A program made the translations under genes and the position numbers. Positions 1 to 7,683 of a DNA stretch of 64,000 bases are shown here, in pieces. The stretch comes from Jeotgalicoccus halotolerans. Its GTDB lineage: Bacteria; Bacillota; Bacilli; Staphylococcales; Salinicoccaceae. Within the stretch, counting starts at the first letter, position 1. Each line of letters opens with the position of its first letter. Below the pieces are notes generated by a model that was not told the origin of the DNA, searched no databases, and saw only the letters and a program-made list of their open reading frames with translations. The stretch is from positions 1 to 64,000 of the forward strand of contig NZ_QUMW01000001.1 of the NCBI RefSeq assembly GCF_003387165.1. Direction: 5' to 3'.

Positions 1-429
1 GTGCATGACATCACAGACGAATCAGCGATTGTTTACACAGTCGAAGAAGTCGCAGTCGAAGGCTTCGATAGTGAAATCACCGGGAATGCGAAAGACGGTT
101 ATACAGTCACGAACACTGAGCAAATCACACCAACACCTCTAGAACCGGCAACGACATCAGTACCTGTAGAAAAAGTTTGGGAGCTTCAAGATAAAGAAGC
201 CGAAACAGTCACGATTCATTTATTAGCAGATGGGGAGAGAGTGGATACAGTAGATCTGTCAGCTGAAAATGACTGGAAACATACATTCACGGACTTACCG
301 ACGGTGCATGACATCACAGACGAATCAGCGATTGTTTACACAGTCGAAGAAGTCGCAGTCGAAGGCTTCGATAGTGAAATCACCGGGAATGCGAAAGATG
401 GTTATACAGTCACGAACACTGAGCAAATT
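1..429 (+). repeat. Cna_B-encoding direct repeat, 303-bp period
   Basis: The first 126 bases recur from position 304 with a single silent difference (GAC versus GAT in the segment AKDGY), so the period is 303 bp or 101 codons. Such near-identity means recent duplication or gene conversion within the stalk. The upstream copies lie outside the window, so the repeat number is unknown. Confidence 0.9.
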
Positions 430-702
430 GATTTGAATGGCTCAGGTAAAGGAACGCCGAGCAAAGAAAAAGATAAGCCTAGCACAGGTCAGCCAGGAGA
501 AGTAATACCAAGTAAAGGAAATAATGAGCCGAGTAAGGGATATTCCGAAGATGAAGCATCTAGTGAAAATGACCATAAAGATTCTCTGCCGGATACAGGA
601 ATAGCTAATAATACTCCTGTTTATCTCATAATAACTTTAATGGCGATAGGTATGATTTTCCTATTGATCTCTTATATCACTAGAAGGAATTCATCTAAGT
701 AA
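1..702 (+). CDS. LPxTG-anchored surface protein with Cna_B repeats, 3' end only
   Basis: The frame is open at base 1, so the true start lies outside the window and only the last 233 residues are seen. The visible part carries parts of two Cna protein B-type (beta-sandwich stalk) repeats of 101 residues, with YTVTNTE at the repeat ends. A Pro/Ser/Lys/Glu-rich spacer follows (about residues 145-195), then the sorting signal LPDTG (codons at 586-600), a hydrophobic segment and a basic tail ending RRNSSK. This is a classical sortase A substrate, so the protein should be covalently attached to peptidoglycan. Cna_B stalks commonly project an N-terminal adhesive domain, which is not visible here. 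It is followed by a strong terminator, so it ends its transcription unit. The ligand is unknown. Confidence 0.93.
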   Translation: MHDITDESAIVYTVEEVAVEGFDSEITGNAKDGYTVTNTEQITPTPLEPATTSVPVEKVWELQDKEAETVTIHLLADGERVDTVDLSAENDWKHTFTDLPTVHDITDESAIVYTVEEVAVEGFDSEITGNAKDGYTVTNTEQIDLNGSGKGTPSKEKDKPSTGQPGEVIPSKGNNEPSKGYSEDEASSENDHKDSLPDTGIANNTPVYLIITLMAIGMIFLLISYITRRNSSK

Positions 703-753
703 TTCATCTAGTATATTACAATATTAAAAAAACTGATTAGTCACGACTAGATA

Positions 754-790
754 TGAACCCCATTCAAACTTGAGTGGGGTTCATTACTTT
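754..790 (+). terminator. Rho-independent terminator of the surface protein gene
   Basis: Arms of about 14 bases (TGAACCCCATTCAA and its near-perfect complement) with a very short loop are followed by TTACTTT. It lies about 50 bases after the stop codon. Confidence 0.8.
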
Positions 791-813
791 AAGGATTAAA
801 TAAAGAGGTTTAA

Positions 814-895
814 TCAGTTTTTATAGAATTTTTCTTTATACTCCTTTGGCATGAGATAATCCAATGCACCATGGGGTCTAATATTCTGTTGACAC
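814..895 (-). pseudogene. IS3-family transposase, C-terminal remnant
   Basis: Read on the minus strand, the segment encodes the typical end of an IS3/IS150-type orfB integrase (RPHGALDYLMPKEYKEKFY, then stop at 814-816). Only about 25 codons survive; immediately upstream the frame is closed by a stop. The RPH-AL-Y-P pattern is the usual C-terminal signature of rve_3 transposases. It marks an old insertion-sequence scar beside the surface protein gene. Confidence 0.75.
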
Positions 896-1131
896 ACTAT
901 TTTTACTTATTTAAAAAACGACCATTAATTGGACTATTTTGTGAAAGAATAAATGGTCTTTTAAACCTATGATTAAAGACCAAAAACCCATATAGTAATC
1001 AACGTATAAATAATATAAAAGTACATGAGTTTTTGAACTCAAGCATTAGCTGTGGGCTTTGATTTGTGAATATTGATAGGGTAAGTGTTTGTTTAATACA
1101 ATGAAAGCGACTAAAAAAGAGTGAAGGAATA
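896..1131. other. Intergenic stretch without recognisable gene
   Basis: An AT-rich gap between the IS3 scar and the broken resolvase. It holds an imperfect hairpin with GACCATT/AATGGTC arms at about 924-960 followed by TTTTAA, which could terminate transcription. A resolution (res) site would be expected just upstream of a resolvase, but I cannot delimit one. Confidence 0.4.
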
Positions 1132-1693
1132 GCGAAAATTGGATATGCACGTGTCAGTATTCGAAATCAGAACTTAGATTGTCAAATAGATATATTAAAG
1201 GCAGTCGGATGTGACCGTATACTCTCTGAAAAAGTGAGTGGACGAAAGTTTAAATGTGCATAATTAGATAACTGTCTCGACTACTTGCGTAGCGGTGACA
1301 CACTTGTAATTACTAAGCTCGATCGATTGGGACGCACGACAAAGCCACTGATCGAATTATCGCAACATCTTGAAGACAATGGGATAGACTTGGAAATCAT
1401 CGATATGAACATTAATATGAAAGATGCGATAGGGAAAATGTTCTTTACGATGTTGAGAGGATTTGTTGAACTCGAAGCCAGCCTACTTAGTGAAATAACA
1501 AAAAAAGGGTTAGAATCCGCACGATCGAGAGGCAAGGTCGGTGGACGGGCAGGAATCCACTCAAGAGAAAGTGAATATGATTGTATCACCCTATCATAGT
1601 AAAACAGATACCATCAACGAGATAGTGAAAATGGCGGGGGTATCAAAAGGGATGATATATAATGTAATCAATCAAGAGAAATTGAATACATAG
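1132..1693 (+). pseudogene. Serine resolvase/invertase, broken
   Basis: The frame reads AKIGYARVS from 1132, the usual N-terminus of Tn3/Tn552-type resolvases with the catalytic serine in YARVS, although the expected ATG is ATA. A TAA stop at 1261-1263 interrupts the catalytic domain. The same frame then resumes with LVITKLDRLGR and the helix E region (FVELEASLLSEITKKGLE) to 1599. The DNA-binding helix-turn-helix continues in another frame (INEIVKMAGVSKG) to a stop at 1691-1693. A nonsense codon plus a frameshift make an active enzyme unlikely. The stretch 1285-1599 alone is an open frame with a TTG start but lacks the catalytic serine. It is probably a remnant of a transposon or plasmid resolution system. 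Confidence 0.85.
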
Positions 1694-1936
1694 CAGGATA
1701 TGATGCTTATTTGATACGCTAGAATTGGTTCAAACTGTCACATTGAGATGCGTTGAAAATATAATAAATATACATAGAAAACCGGTGTTACAAGAAGTAC
1801 AATCGATACAAGCAGTCCAGCATTGAAATTAGACTAGGAAATGTATAGGAAACGTCTCAGGTAACCTATACGGTGCTAGATACAAAAGGAATGCTGAAAA
1901 TAACTGATTTTCAGTAAGTACATTATTTATAAAAGA
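1694..1936. other. Intergenic, no gene seen
   Basis: No open frame of note. A small hairpin (CTGAAAAT/ATTTTCAG) lies at about 1893-1914. The stretch has the look of decayed mobile-element DNA but nothing is identifiable. Confidence 0.35.
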
Positions 1937-2010
1937 TACCTGTAGAGTGTAAAGAAGTCTTTACACTCTACAGGTATTTTGTTATTGTCTATGTAAAGAC
2001 AACTTTACAT
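1937..2010 (+). promoter_or_regulatory. Promoter with two identical operators for the XRE regulator
   Basis: The dyad TGTAAAG-N4-CTTTACA occurs twice, at 1948-1965 and 1992-2009, with start-to-start spacing of 44 bp. The first copy sits inside a longer 19-bp inverted repeat (1937-1955 and 1958-1976, loop of 2) that could also act as a terminator. A candidate -35 TTTACA (1960-1965) lies in operator 1, and 17 bases on is TATTGT (1983-1988), so operator 2 would cover the transcription start. This arrangement suits autorepression by the downstream HTH protein. The dyads are seen; the binding is inferred. Confidence 0.6.
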
Positions 2011-2026
2011 CAAAGGGGCGTATTTA

Positions 2027-2236
2027 ATGAAAGTGGTTAACTATATAAAAGAAATACGTCTGTCCAGGGGGATAACCCAGGTTAAAATGGCTGAGGATTT
2101 ACAGGTCACGAGACAGACTATCAATGCAATTGAAAAGAATAAATATAATCCGAGTCTGGAGTTAGCACTAAAGTTGATAGATTATTTCGATGTGGCGATT
2201 GAAGAATTATTTATTTTAGAGGAGGATGAAGAATGA
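2027..2236 (+). CDS. XRE-family HTH transcriptional regulator
   Basis: A 69-residue protein made up almost entirely of a lambda-repressor-like helix-turn-helix (IRLSRGITQVKMAEDLQVTRQTINAIEKN), followed by the PSLELALKLIDYF and IEELF segments characteristic of the compact YozG/YgzD-like group. The start is the ATG after AAAGGGGCG. It overlaps the next gene by 4 bp (ATGA), so the two are translationally coupled. In many Firmicutes such short regulators are cotranscribed with a small membrane protein. It probably represses its own operon through the paired dyads just upstream. Confidence 0.9.
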   Translation: MKVVNYIKEIRLSRGITQVKMAEDLQVTRQTINAIEKNKYNPSLELALKLIDYFDVAIEELFILEEDEE

Positions 2237-2652
2237 GTGTAAGAGAAAAAAAGAAAGAGTTAATTCCAAAGAAATGGAGTTCTCTGTTCATGATTGCTTG
2301 TCTTTTTATAGGAACTGTTCTGGGAACACTTCTAGTTTATTTTATACAAGGTGAGTTTCCATATGAGGTGTTTGCAGGTGGATCAACAGCAGTTATTATT
2401 CTAATAATTATTGAATTAATAAAACAAAAACGTAAAACAGATAATATGCCAGAAACAGATGAGAGGGTAACTCAAAATGTATTTAACTTCATGGCATATG
2501 GATCACATATTTTTATAGCTGTATTATTTATTGGTTTAGCAGCATATACAGTTTTAGGAAATGATGCAATTCCAACATTATATTTGTGGATACTCTTCTT
2601 TTCTTATATTGTTATTGTCGGTTTTGGTGGAATCATTATAAAAAGAAGATAG
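2233..2652 (+). CDS. Membrane protein paired with the XRE regulator (DUF2178/DUF3169-like)
   Basis: A 139-residue protein with four predicted membrane segments (about residues 18-38, 47-62, 88-108 and 115-135) and a basic-acidic loop after the second helix that ends ETDERV. The DER motif between helices 2 and 3 is typical of small membrane proteins that accompany YozG-like regulators. It overlaps the regulator by 4 bp and shares its promoter. The function is unknown; a signalling or immunity role is only a guess. Confidence 0.75.
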   Translation: MSVREKKKELIPKKWSSLFMIACLFIGTVLGTLLVYFIQGEFPYEVFAGGSTAVIILIIIELIKQKRKTDNMPETDERVTQNVFNFMAYGSHIFIAVLFIGLAAYTVLGNDAIPTLYLWILFFSYIVIVGFGGIIIKRR

Positions 2653-2677
2653 TAGTGTAGGTGAAATAGAAAAAAAT

Positions 2678-2713
2678 AAACAAGGAGAGAGGATTCCAGT
2701 CCCTTCCTTGTTT
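2678..2713. terminator. Bidirectional terminator
   Basis: AAACAAGG and CCTTGTTT arms enclose a loop with further partial pairing; A-rich on the left and T-rich on the right. It lies between the convergent membrane-protein and MazG-like genes. Confidence 0.6.
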
Positions 2714-2722
2714 AAATATTTA

Positions 2723-3022
2723 TTACTGTTTTTTACTCGGGTATTTTTCTGCATTCTTTTTAAGTTTATTTAAAATAGCTTCGCTCATATCGATATCTAA
2801 ATCGTCGGCCATCATTAAACCGTAAATGAATACGTCAGCAAGTTCATCTTTGATGTTCTCCAGGTTTTTCTCCGCACCTTCTTCTGCAGAAACCCATTGA
2901 AAGTTTTCCAGCAGTTCGGATGCTTCTAATGACAAGGACAGTGCTAGATCTTTTGAGTTATGGAACTGTCTCCAATTGCGTTCATCTCTGAATTCATTCA
3001 CTTTTTCTGTTAAGTTTCTCAT
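2723..3022 (-). CDS. MazG-like nucleotide pyrophosphohydrolase
   Basis: A 99-residue all-alpha protein of the MazG/dCTPase type (like DCTPP1). It carries the metal-binding helices LSLEASELLENF (E-x3-E) and IKDELADVFIY (E-x2-D), plus the N-terminal FRDERNWRQFH stretch that contacts the base in this family. It would hydrolyse non-canonical or surplus (d)NTPs to NMP and pyrophosphate. It starts at the stop codon of the upstream GIY-YIG/DUF2075 gene (boundary 3022), so the pair is one transcription unit. A role with that gene in defence or nucleotide surveillance is inferred from the pairing. Confidence 0.88.
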   Translation of the reverse strand: MRNLTEKVNEFRDERNWRQFHNSKDLALSLSLEASELLENFQWVSAEEGAEKNLENIKDELADVFIYGLMMADDLDIDMSEAILNKLKKNAEKYPSKKQ

Positions 3023-4674
3023 TACAATTCACCCCTTTGTGCTTTGTTTAAGGCATTACGTAGTTTTTTATCGCTTGCATAGATATATAAGCCTTTAACT
3101 CCACGTTTCATTAATACGTTGATGGAGTTTAAAATAATCTGTTCTTTAGTATCTTCAACAGTATATTCAACTGATTTATTTTTGAAATCCTGAAATGCAC
3201 CTTTGTCTTTATAGTTTTTTGAAATGATTTCAATTTGGTTTGTCTTCTCATTATATGAAACAGAAGGTCCAAGTATGACACCGACATAATTTAAGTCAAA
3301 GCCTTGAACTGTATATATTGAGCCCACTTCTTTAATTGTGTTAGGACGTTCTGCCCAGGTTCTACTGTCGTTAGTAGTATTCCACAAACCTTTGAAGCCG
3401 ATTTCTTCTACATAGTAATCTCCGCCATCTTTTTTATGTTTATAATCAAAAGTAGCTACAATTCTCGAGAGTTCATGTTTATCGTTTTTGGAATCAATCG
3501 CTTCAAACATTTTACCGGCATCATCAAATATTTTGAGCTCATAGTCGCCGGTAGATTTGGGAATAGATGTTACCTTACGTGCGACAAAATTATCTATCCA
3601 ATCAACAACGGAAGTGTCAGCTTGAATTCTAAATTGATCGGTCAGTTCAAATGTTTCGACATTAGCATCCTGAGTAATATCTTTAAATAACTCTTCAGTC
3701 CAGTAACTTTTAAGTTTTAAGAACTGTTTCTCATCAAAAACAATGATAGTGACTTTACTGTTATGAATGATATCTTTTAAATGGTTTGTACCTTTATATC
3801 CGTTAAACGCATCTTCGCTGGAAAGCAGAAGATGTGCTTCGTCTATTAATGTAATATCTGGATTAATCTTACCGTTATTTGAAGCTGTAATAAAAGAGGT
3901 TGGTTTCATAAAGTTTTTCTTTTTCAGGTTTGGAAGACTATCTGAAATAGCTTTGTATGTTTTTATCATCTCTTCGTGATTTACTAAAAGATAATTTTCT
4001 GTGCCTTGTAAATCATTCTCGTCTTTTGTATAAGACAAATCTTGTATGGCATTGAACGTTGAGCTTAAAACAACACTTTTCCCGGTACCTGCTTCACCTT
4101 TAATAAAATAAACAGATGGTTTGTCAGAGTTAATATTTCTTTTGCAGAAATTCAGAATATTTTCTTTTAATTCGATTTGAGATTCCGATAATTCTTTATA
4201 AGGAGAAAGCTTAAATATATCTTTGTTCTGCAAATATTCTAAAGTACCATCAACAAGTTTATCTTCTCTGAGTTTTTCCCAAAGTTCTTTAAAAATATCG
4301 TGATTATACTTGGGTTTGTTATAGTAGTTATGAGTTACAGCAGATGTAATCTGACTTTTATTCAAAATTTGATACTTTTGATCGGCGATAAAATAATTAA
4401 TTAAATTAGTTTCGATATTATAAGTGGCAGACTGATTGAAGTAATCATGAGAAACAACTACAGCCGTATTCAATTTATTTTTCTCTGAGTCTTTAAGATG
4501 ACTGTTTAAACGATTTCTGATTTGAACAGTCTCACCTATATAGGCACTAGATTTCTTTTTGTCATTATGAAGTATGTAAACAACAGGATAGTTATTAAAC
4601 TTTGCGCTGCTTAAATCTGAAATTGAAGTTTTATTAAATTGATATGTTGAAATCTCTACGTTTTTCTCTTCCAT
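3022..4674 (-). CDS. GIY-YIG nuclease fused to a DUF2075 helicase-like ATPase
   Basis: A 550-residue two-domain protein. The N-terminal GIY-YIG fold shows VVYIL (31-35), AYIGET (44-49), an arginine in IRNRL (about 53) and the asparagine of IETNLIN (87-93). The C-terminal part is a DUF2075 P-loop ATPase: Walker A GEAGTGKS (193-200), Walker B TLIDEAH (275-281), a later VFDEKQFLK segment, TDQFRI, and a C-terminal TVQGFDLNYVGVI motif like those of UvrD/Schlafen-type helicases. It is therefore probably a nucleic-acid-directed ATPase with a nuclease. It is co-oriented with the MazG-like gene and divergent from the McrBC-like operon, so a restriction role is plausible but unproven. Confidence 0.85.
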   Translation of the reverse strand: MEEKNVEISTYQFNKTSISDLSSAKFNNYPVVYILHNDKKKSSAYIGETVQIRNRLNSHLKDSEKNKLNTAVVVSHDYFNQSATYNIETNLINYFIADQKYQILNKSQITSAVTHNYYNKPKYNHDIFKELWEKLREDKLVDGTLEYLQNKDIFKLSPYKELSESQIELKENILNFCKRNINSDKPSVYFIKGEAGTGKSVVLSSTFNAIQDLSYTKDENDLQGTENYLLVNHEEMIKTYKAISDSLPNLKKKNFMKPTSFITASNNGKINPDITLIDEAHLLLSSEDAFNGYKGTNHLKDIIHNSKVTIIVFDEKQFLKLKSYWTEELFKDITQDANVETFELTDQFRIQADTSVVDWIDNFVARKVTSIPKSTGDYELKIFDDAGKMFEAIDSKNDKHELSRIVATFDYKHKKDGGDYYVEEIGFKGLWNTTNDSRTWAERPNTIKEVGSIYTVQGFDLNYVGVILGPSVSYNEKTNQIEIISKNYKDKGAFQDFKNKSVEYTVEDTKEQIILNSINVLMKRGVKGLYIYASDKKLRNALNKAQRGEL

Positions 4675-4771
4675 AAATAAGCTCCTTGAGTGATTTGAGT
4701 CTAGTATAACTCATTTCTCTCTACTTAAAATTCTTTGAAATAAAACGATATCAATAAATTATTAGAATGTT

Positions 4772-4800
4772 CTTAACTAGCATGGGAAAGTCTGTATAAT
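4772..4800 (+). promoter_or_regulatory. Candidate promoter of the McrBC-like operon
   Basis: A consensus -10 TATAAT at 4795-4800 is preceded, 17 bases away, by the weak -35 CTTAAC (4772-4777). Transcription would begin near 4807, at most a few bases before the first gene. Confidence 0.55.
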
Positions 4801-4810
4801 AAAAAGAGGG

Positions 4811-5782
4811 GTGATAACAATTAATTATATTGAAAGAGCATTTGAAATACAAAGTACAGAAGATAAAGCAAGAATCTTAAATGAGAATAAAATTTTACCA
4901 AATGGATTTAGAAAGTGGACTGAGAAGCAAGTAGAGCAAATGAACTTAATGGCTTTAAAACTTTTTATGCATCCTAAAAATCAAAAAAAATTATCTGCTC
5001 AATATAGAAAATTAAATGAAGAAGGTATTTCATTATTAACGAATAAAACTACTGAAGATATTCAAAGTATGATACATCAAAATGATTTCTCAAGTTTAAT
5101 GTTATTTTTACATAGTGATAGCAAAGAAGAAAATGAATTTGTAAAAGATTATTTAGAAAAGTTTAAACAAAAAGTACCTGAAACTGAGCACTTTTCAGAG
5201 GTTAAAAAGAATGAATTAGATGATATAGATAAATTAAGAAAAATTATTACAAATTTAGAACGGAAGTTAAATGAATCTACAAAAAATAATGAAAATTTAC
5301 ATAAAAAAATCAACGATAAGGATCAATTTATAGTTAATTTAAATAAAGAGTTATCTTTGAAAGATAAACAAATAAAAAATAAAAATCAATACATACTTGA
5401 AGTAGAAAATGCATTAGATGATAAAATAGATAAAGCAAATTCATTAGAGCAGGAGTATAAAAATTTAATTGAAAATAAAAAAATAATAGAGAATGAACTG
5501 CAAAACTTAGAGAATCAAAGAAAAATTGAGATGAGTAAAATTTATCTATTAATAGGTAGCCCAATTGATTTGAATGTAGAAGATAAATTAAGTATTGAAG
5601 TATGGGAGAAAGACAAAATTCAAGAAATAGATATAGAAAAATTTAGAGTATCAGACTTAATAAAAGTTGCATACATACCTAGACTAACTATGAGAGAAAG
5701 AAATTTATTGAATAACATAAAAGGAATACGATATTTATATAGCTATACAGAATTAAAAGAGTTCATGACTGGAGTAGAGTGA
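4811..5782 (+). CDS. Coiled-coil protein, first gene of the McrBC-like operon
   Basis: A 323-residue protein I do not recognise at family level. It has a helical N-terminal part (1-115), a long Lys/Glu/Asn-rich coiled coil (about 115-245, with heptad-like LNKELSLKDKQIKNK), and a compact C-terminal domain (about 246-323: IYLLIGSPIDLN through YSYTELKEF). The GTG at 4811 directly follows the purine tract AGAGGGG, which itself looks like a Shine-Dalgarno site, so the true start may be further on (ATT at 4820 is well spaced). The stop overlaps the next gene. By position it may be the target-recognition or scaffolding subunit. Its strong AT bias is shared by the two following genes and unlike the 3' neighbours. 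Confidence 0.75.
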   Translation: MITINYIERAFEIQSTEDKARILNENKILPNGFRKWTEKQVEQMNLMALKLFMHPKNQKKLSAQYRKLNEEGISLLTNKTTEDIQSMIHQNDFSSLMLFLHSDSKEENEFVKDYLEKFKQKVPETEHFSEVKKNELDDIDKLRKIITNLERKLNESTKNNENLHKKINDKDQFIVNLNKELSLKDKQIKNKNQYILEVENALDDKIDKANSLEQEYKNLIENKKIIENELQNLENQRKIEMSKIYLLIGSPIDLNVEDKLSIEVWEKDKIQEIDIEKFRVSDLIKVAYIPRLTMRERNLLNNIKGIRYLYSYTELKEFMTGVE

Positions 5783-5784
5783 GA

Positions 5785-7683
5785 ATGAAGATTTGGAAAG
5801 AAGATATGTTAGGCGTTTTAGCGACTGCAGAGGAAGTAAGAAAAGAGAATGGTAGAGATAATGTATTTATTAATAATGAAAATTCATTACAATTTTTAAT
5901 TAAAATCATATCAACAAACCCGGAAGGATTTCCAAATATAAAATTTGTAAGTTGTTTTACTAATAGATGGGATGAAGAGTTTGGTTTTCATGATGAGGCT
6001 TTTGAAGATCGAGAAACCAGAATTGAGAATTTAAAAAGTTTTTTAGACGACTATTTATTGATTTTTAATGTGGAAGAAAAGCAGACTCCAAAACATGATA
6101 GAGTGTATAATGCGAAAAATGTGAGATTAGTACGAAAGAATGATAGTTACAATAATGAAATGAGATTTCACCCAATTCCCATGTTTAATAAAGAAATTAG
6201 TGGAGTAGAAAACTTTGAAGATTTTTTAAAGAAAATTAAGAATAGAGAATTTGTAGGAAAACTTCCAAATATTATGCATGAGCAAGATGAAACACCAGAA
6301 TTTATTTTATGGGAAAAAGATATGGGTACCCCGGATAAAGTACTTGGATATTTTCTCGATCATGAGTATGCACATGGTGGATTTAAATTTACAGAAATAG
6401 AAAACCTTTCAACTACACAATTTGAAAAAGAATGGCTAGATGATGTTATAACAAATAACGATAACATAGCATTTTTATCATTAGATATTTTCCATAAAAT
6501 AGAGGAAAATTTAGAAAGTAATAAAACAGATTTTAAAATTGAAAAAGAATTCGCAGTGGAAGAAGATAATGGTCACGTTGATTATAGAGAAAAAGAGTTA
6601 GAGTTTTTAGAAGAATGGAATAAAAAAATAAAAGAAAGTGGTTTGTCTTATTCATTCAAAGATTTAATTAATTTTCATACGTCCATGAAATCATCAACTC
6701 TTGTTATTCTTTCAGGTACGAGTGGTGTAGGTAAGACTAAATTAGTAGATACTTATCAAAGAGCGTTAGGATTAGATAATGAGCAATTCAAATTTATATC
6801 GGTGAGTCCTAGTTGGACTGAAGATAGTGACTTGATAGGTTATGCTGATACATTAAATATGATTTATCGTCCTAGTGATTCAGGCTTAATTGAAACCTTA
6901 ATTGCAGCAGAAAATAGTGACGAAGTTTATATCATTTGTTTTGATGAAATGAATTTAGCGAAAGTAGAACATTATTTTTCACAATTTTTGTCGAAGTTAG
7001 AATTAGAATCTACAAAAAGATATATTCAGCTCTATGTTAGTGAACTAGAGAATAGATTGTATAATACAGCTAAATATCCACCACGGATACAGATAAAAGA
7101 TAATGTTCATTTTGTTGGAACGGTAAACGTGGATGAATCAACACATCATTTTTCAAATAAAGTATTAGATAGAGCTAATGTATTAGAATTGGATGTTTTA
7201 GATTTCAAATTTCTTGATAAAAATAGCATCAAAAAAAGTTCTAATTTACGCACCTATAAGTACTATGAAGATTATAAGGAATTTGTTAATAAAGAAGAAG
7301 GTGTAGAATTAAGTGCGGAAATAAAAGAGTTACTATGGAAAATTCAAAATGTCCTTGTAGTGGCAAATAAAAATATTGGCTTTGGCCCTAGGGTAGTAAA
7401 ACAAATTGATGCTTATATGAAAAACTTACCTCAAACAAAATATCTTTCTGAAGCAGAAGCGCTAGATTTACAAATTCAACAAAGAATTCTAACTAAGTTA
7501 AGAGGATCAGAGGATGAAATAGAAGAAATAACTGGTAAATATAATATATCGACTAAGGATATATCTAATGGGGAGTTGGCAAAAGTATTTGATGATTACT
7601 TTAAGTTATCTGATTTCCAACATTGTAGAGAAACAATTAAATCCAAAGCGAAAGAGCTAAGTATCCATGGATATGCTTTCTAA
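5785..7683 (+). CDS. McrB-like AAA+ NTPase
   Basis: About 632 residues. I chose the ATG at 5785 (GGAG at 5771-5774); a GTG at 5779 is possible. The first 290 residues are of unknown fold. The C-terminal AAA+ domain shows Walker A GTSGVGKT (about 311-318), the SPSWTEDSDLIGY segment of the McrB clade, Walker B IICFDEMNLA (about 383-392), GTVNVDESTHHFSNKVLDRA with the sensor-1 asparagine, and an arginine finger region. McrB proteins are GTP-dependent motors that recruit an McrC nuclease. The signature here is N-V-D-E rather than the E. coli N-T-A-D, so nucleotide preference is uncertain. It overlaps the downstream nuclease gene by 17 bp. Confidence 0.87.
   Translation: MKIWKEDMLGVLATAEEVRKENGRDNVFINNENSLQFLIKIISTNPEGFPNIKFVSCFTNRWDEEFGFHDEAFEDRETRIENLKSFLDDYLLIFNVEEKQTPKHDRVYNAKNVRLVRKNDSYNNEMRFHPIPMFNKEISGVENFEDFLKKIKNREFVGKLPNIMHEQDETPEFILWEKDMGTPDKVLGYFLDHEYAHGGFKFTEIENLSTTQFEKEWLDDVITNNDNIAFLSLDIFHKIEENLESNKTDFKIEKEFAVEEDNGHVDYREKELEFLEEWNKKIKESGLSYSFKDLINFHTSMKSSTLVILSGTSGVGKTKLVDTYQRALGLDNEQFKFISVSPSWTEDSDLIGYADTLNMIYRPSDSGLIETLIAAENSDEVYIICFDEMNLAKVEHYFSQFLSKLELESTKRYIQLYVSELENRLYNTAKYPPRIQIKDNVHFVGTVNVDESTHHFSNKVLDRANVLELDVLDFKFLDKNSIKKSSNLRTYKYYEDYKEFVNKEEGVELSAEIKELLWKIQNVLVVANKNIGFGPRVVKQIDAYMKNLPQTKYLSEAEALDLQIQQRILTKLRGSEDEIEEITGKYNISTKDISNGELAKVFDDYFKLSDFQHCRETIKSKAKELSIHGYAF

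Noticed and set aside
1281-1589. Minus-strand open frame of 102 codons across the resolvase remnant
   Set aside because: It is the complementary-strand shadow of the resolvase coding sequence; composition is hydrophobic-basic without family motifs and no ribosome site.
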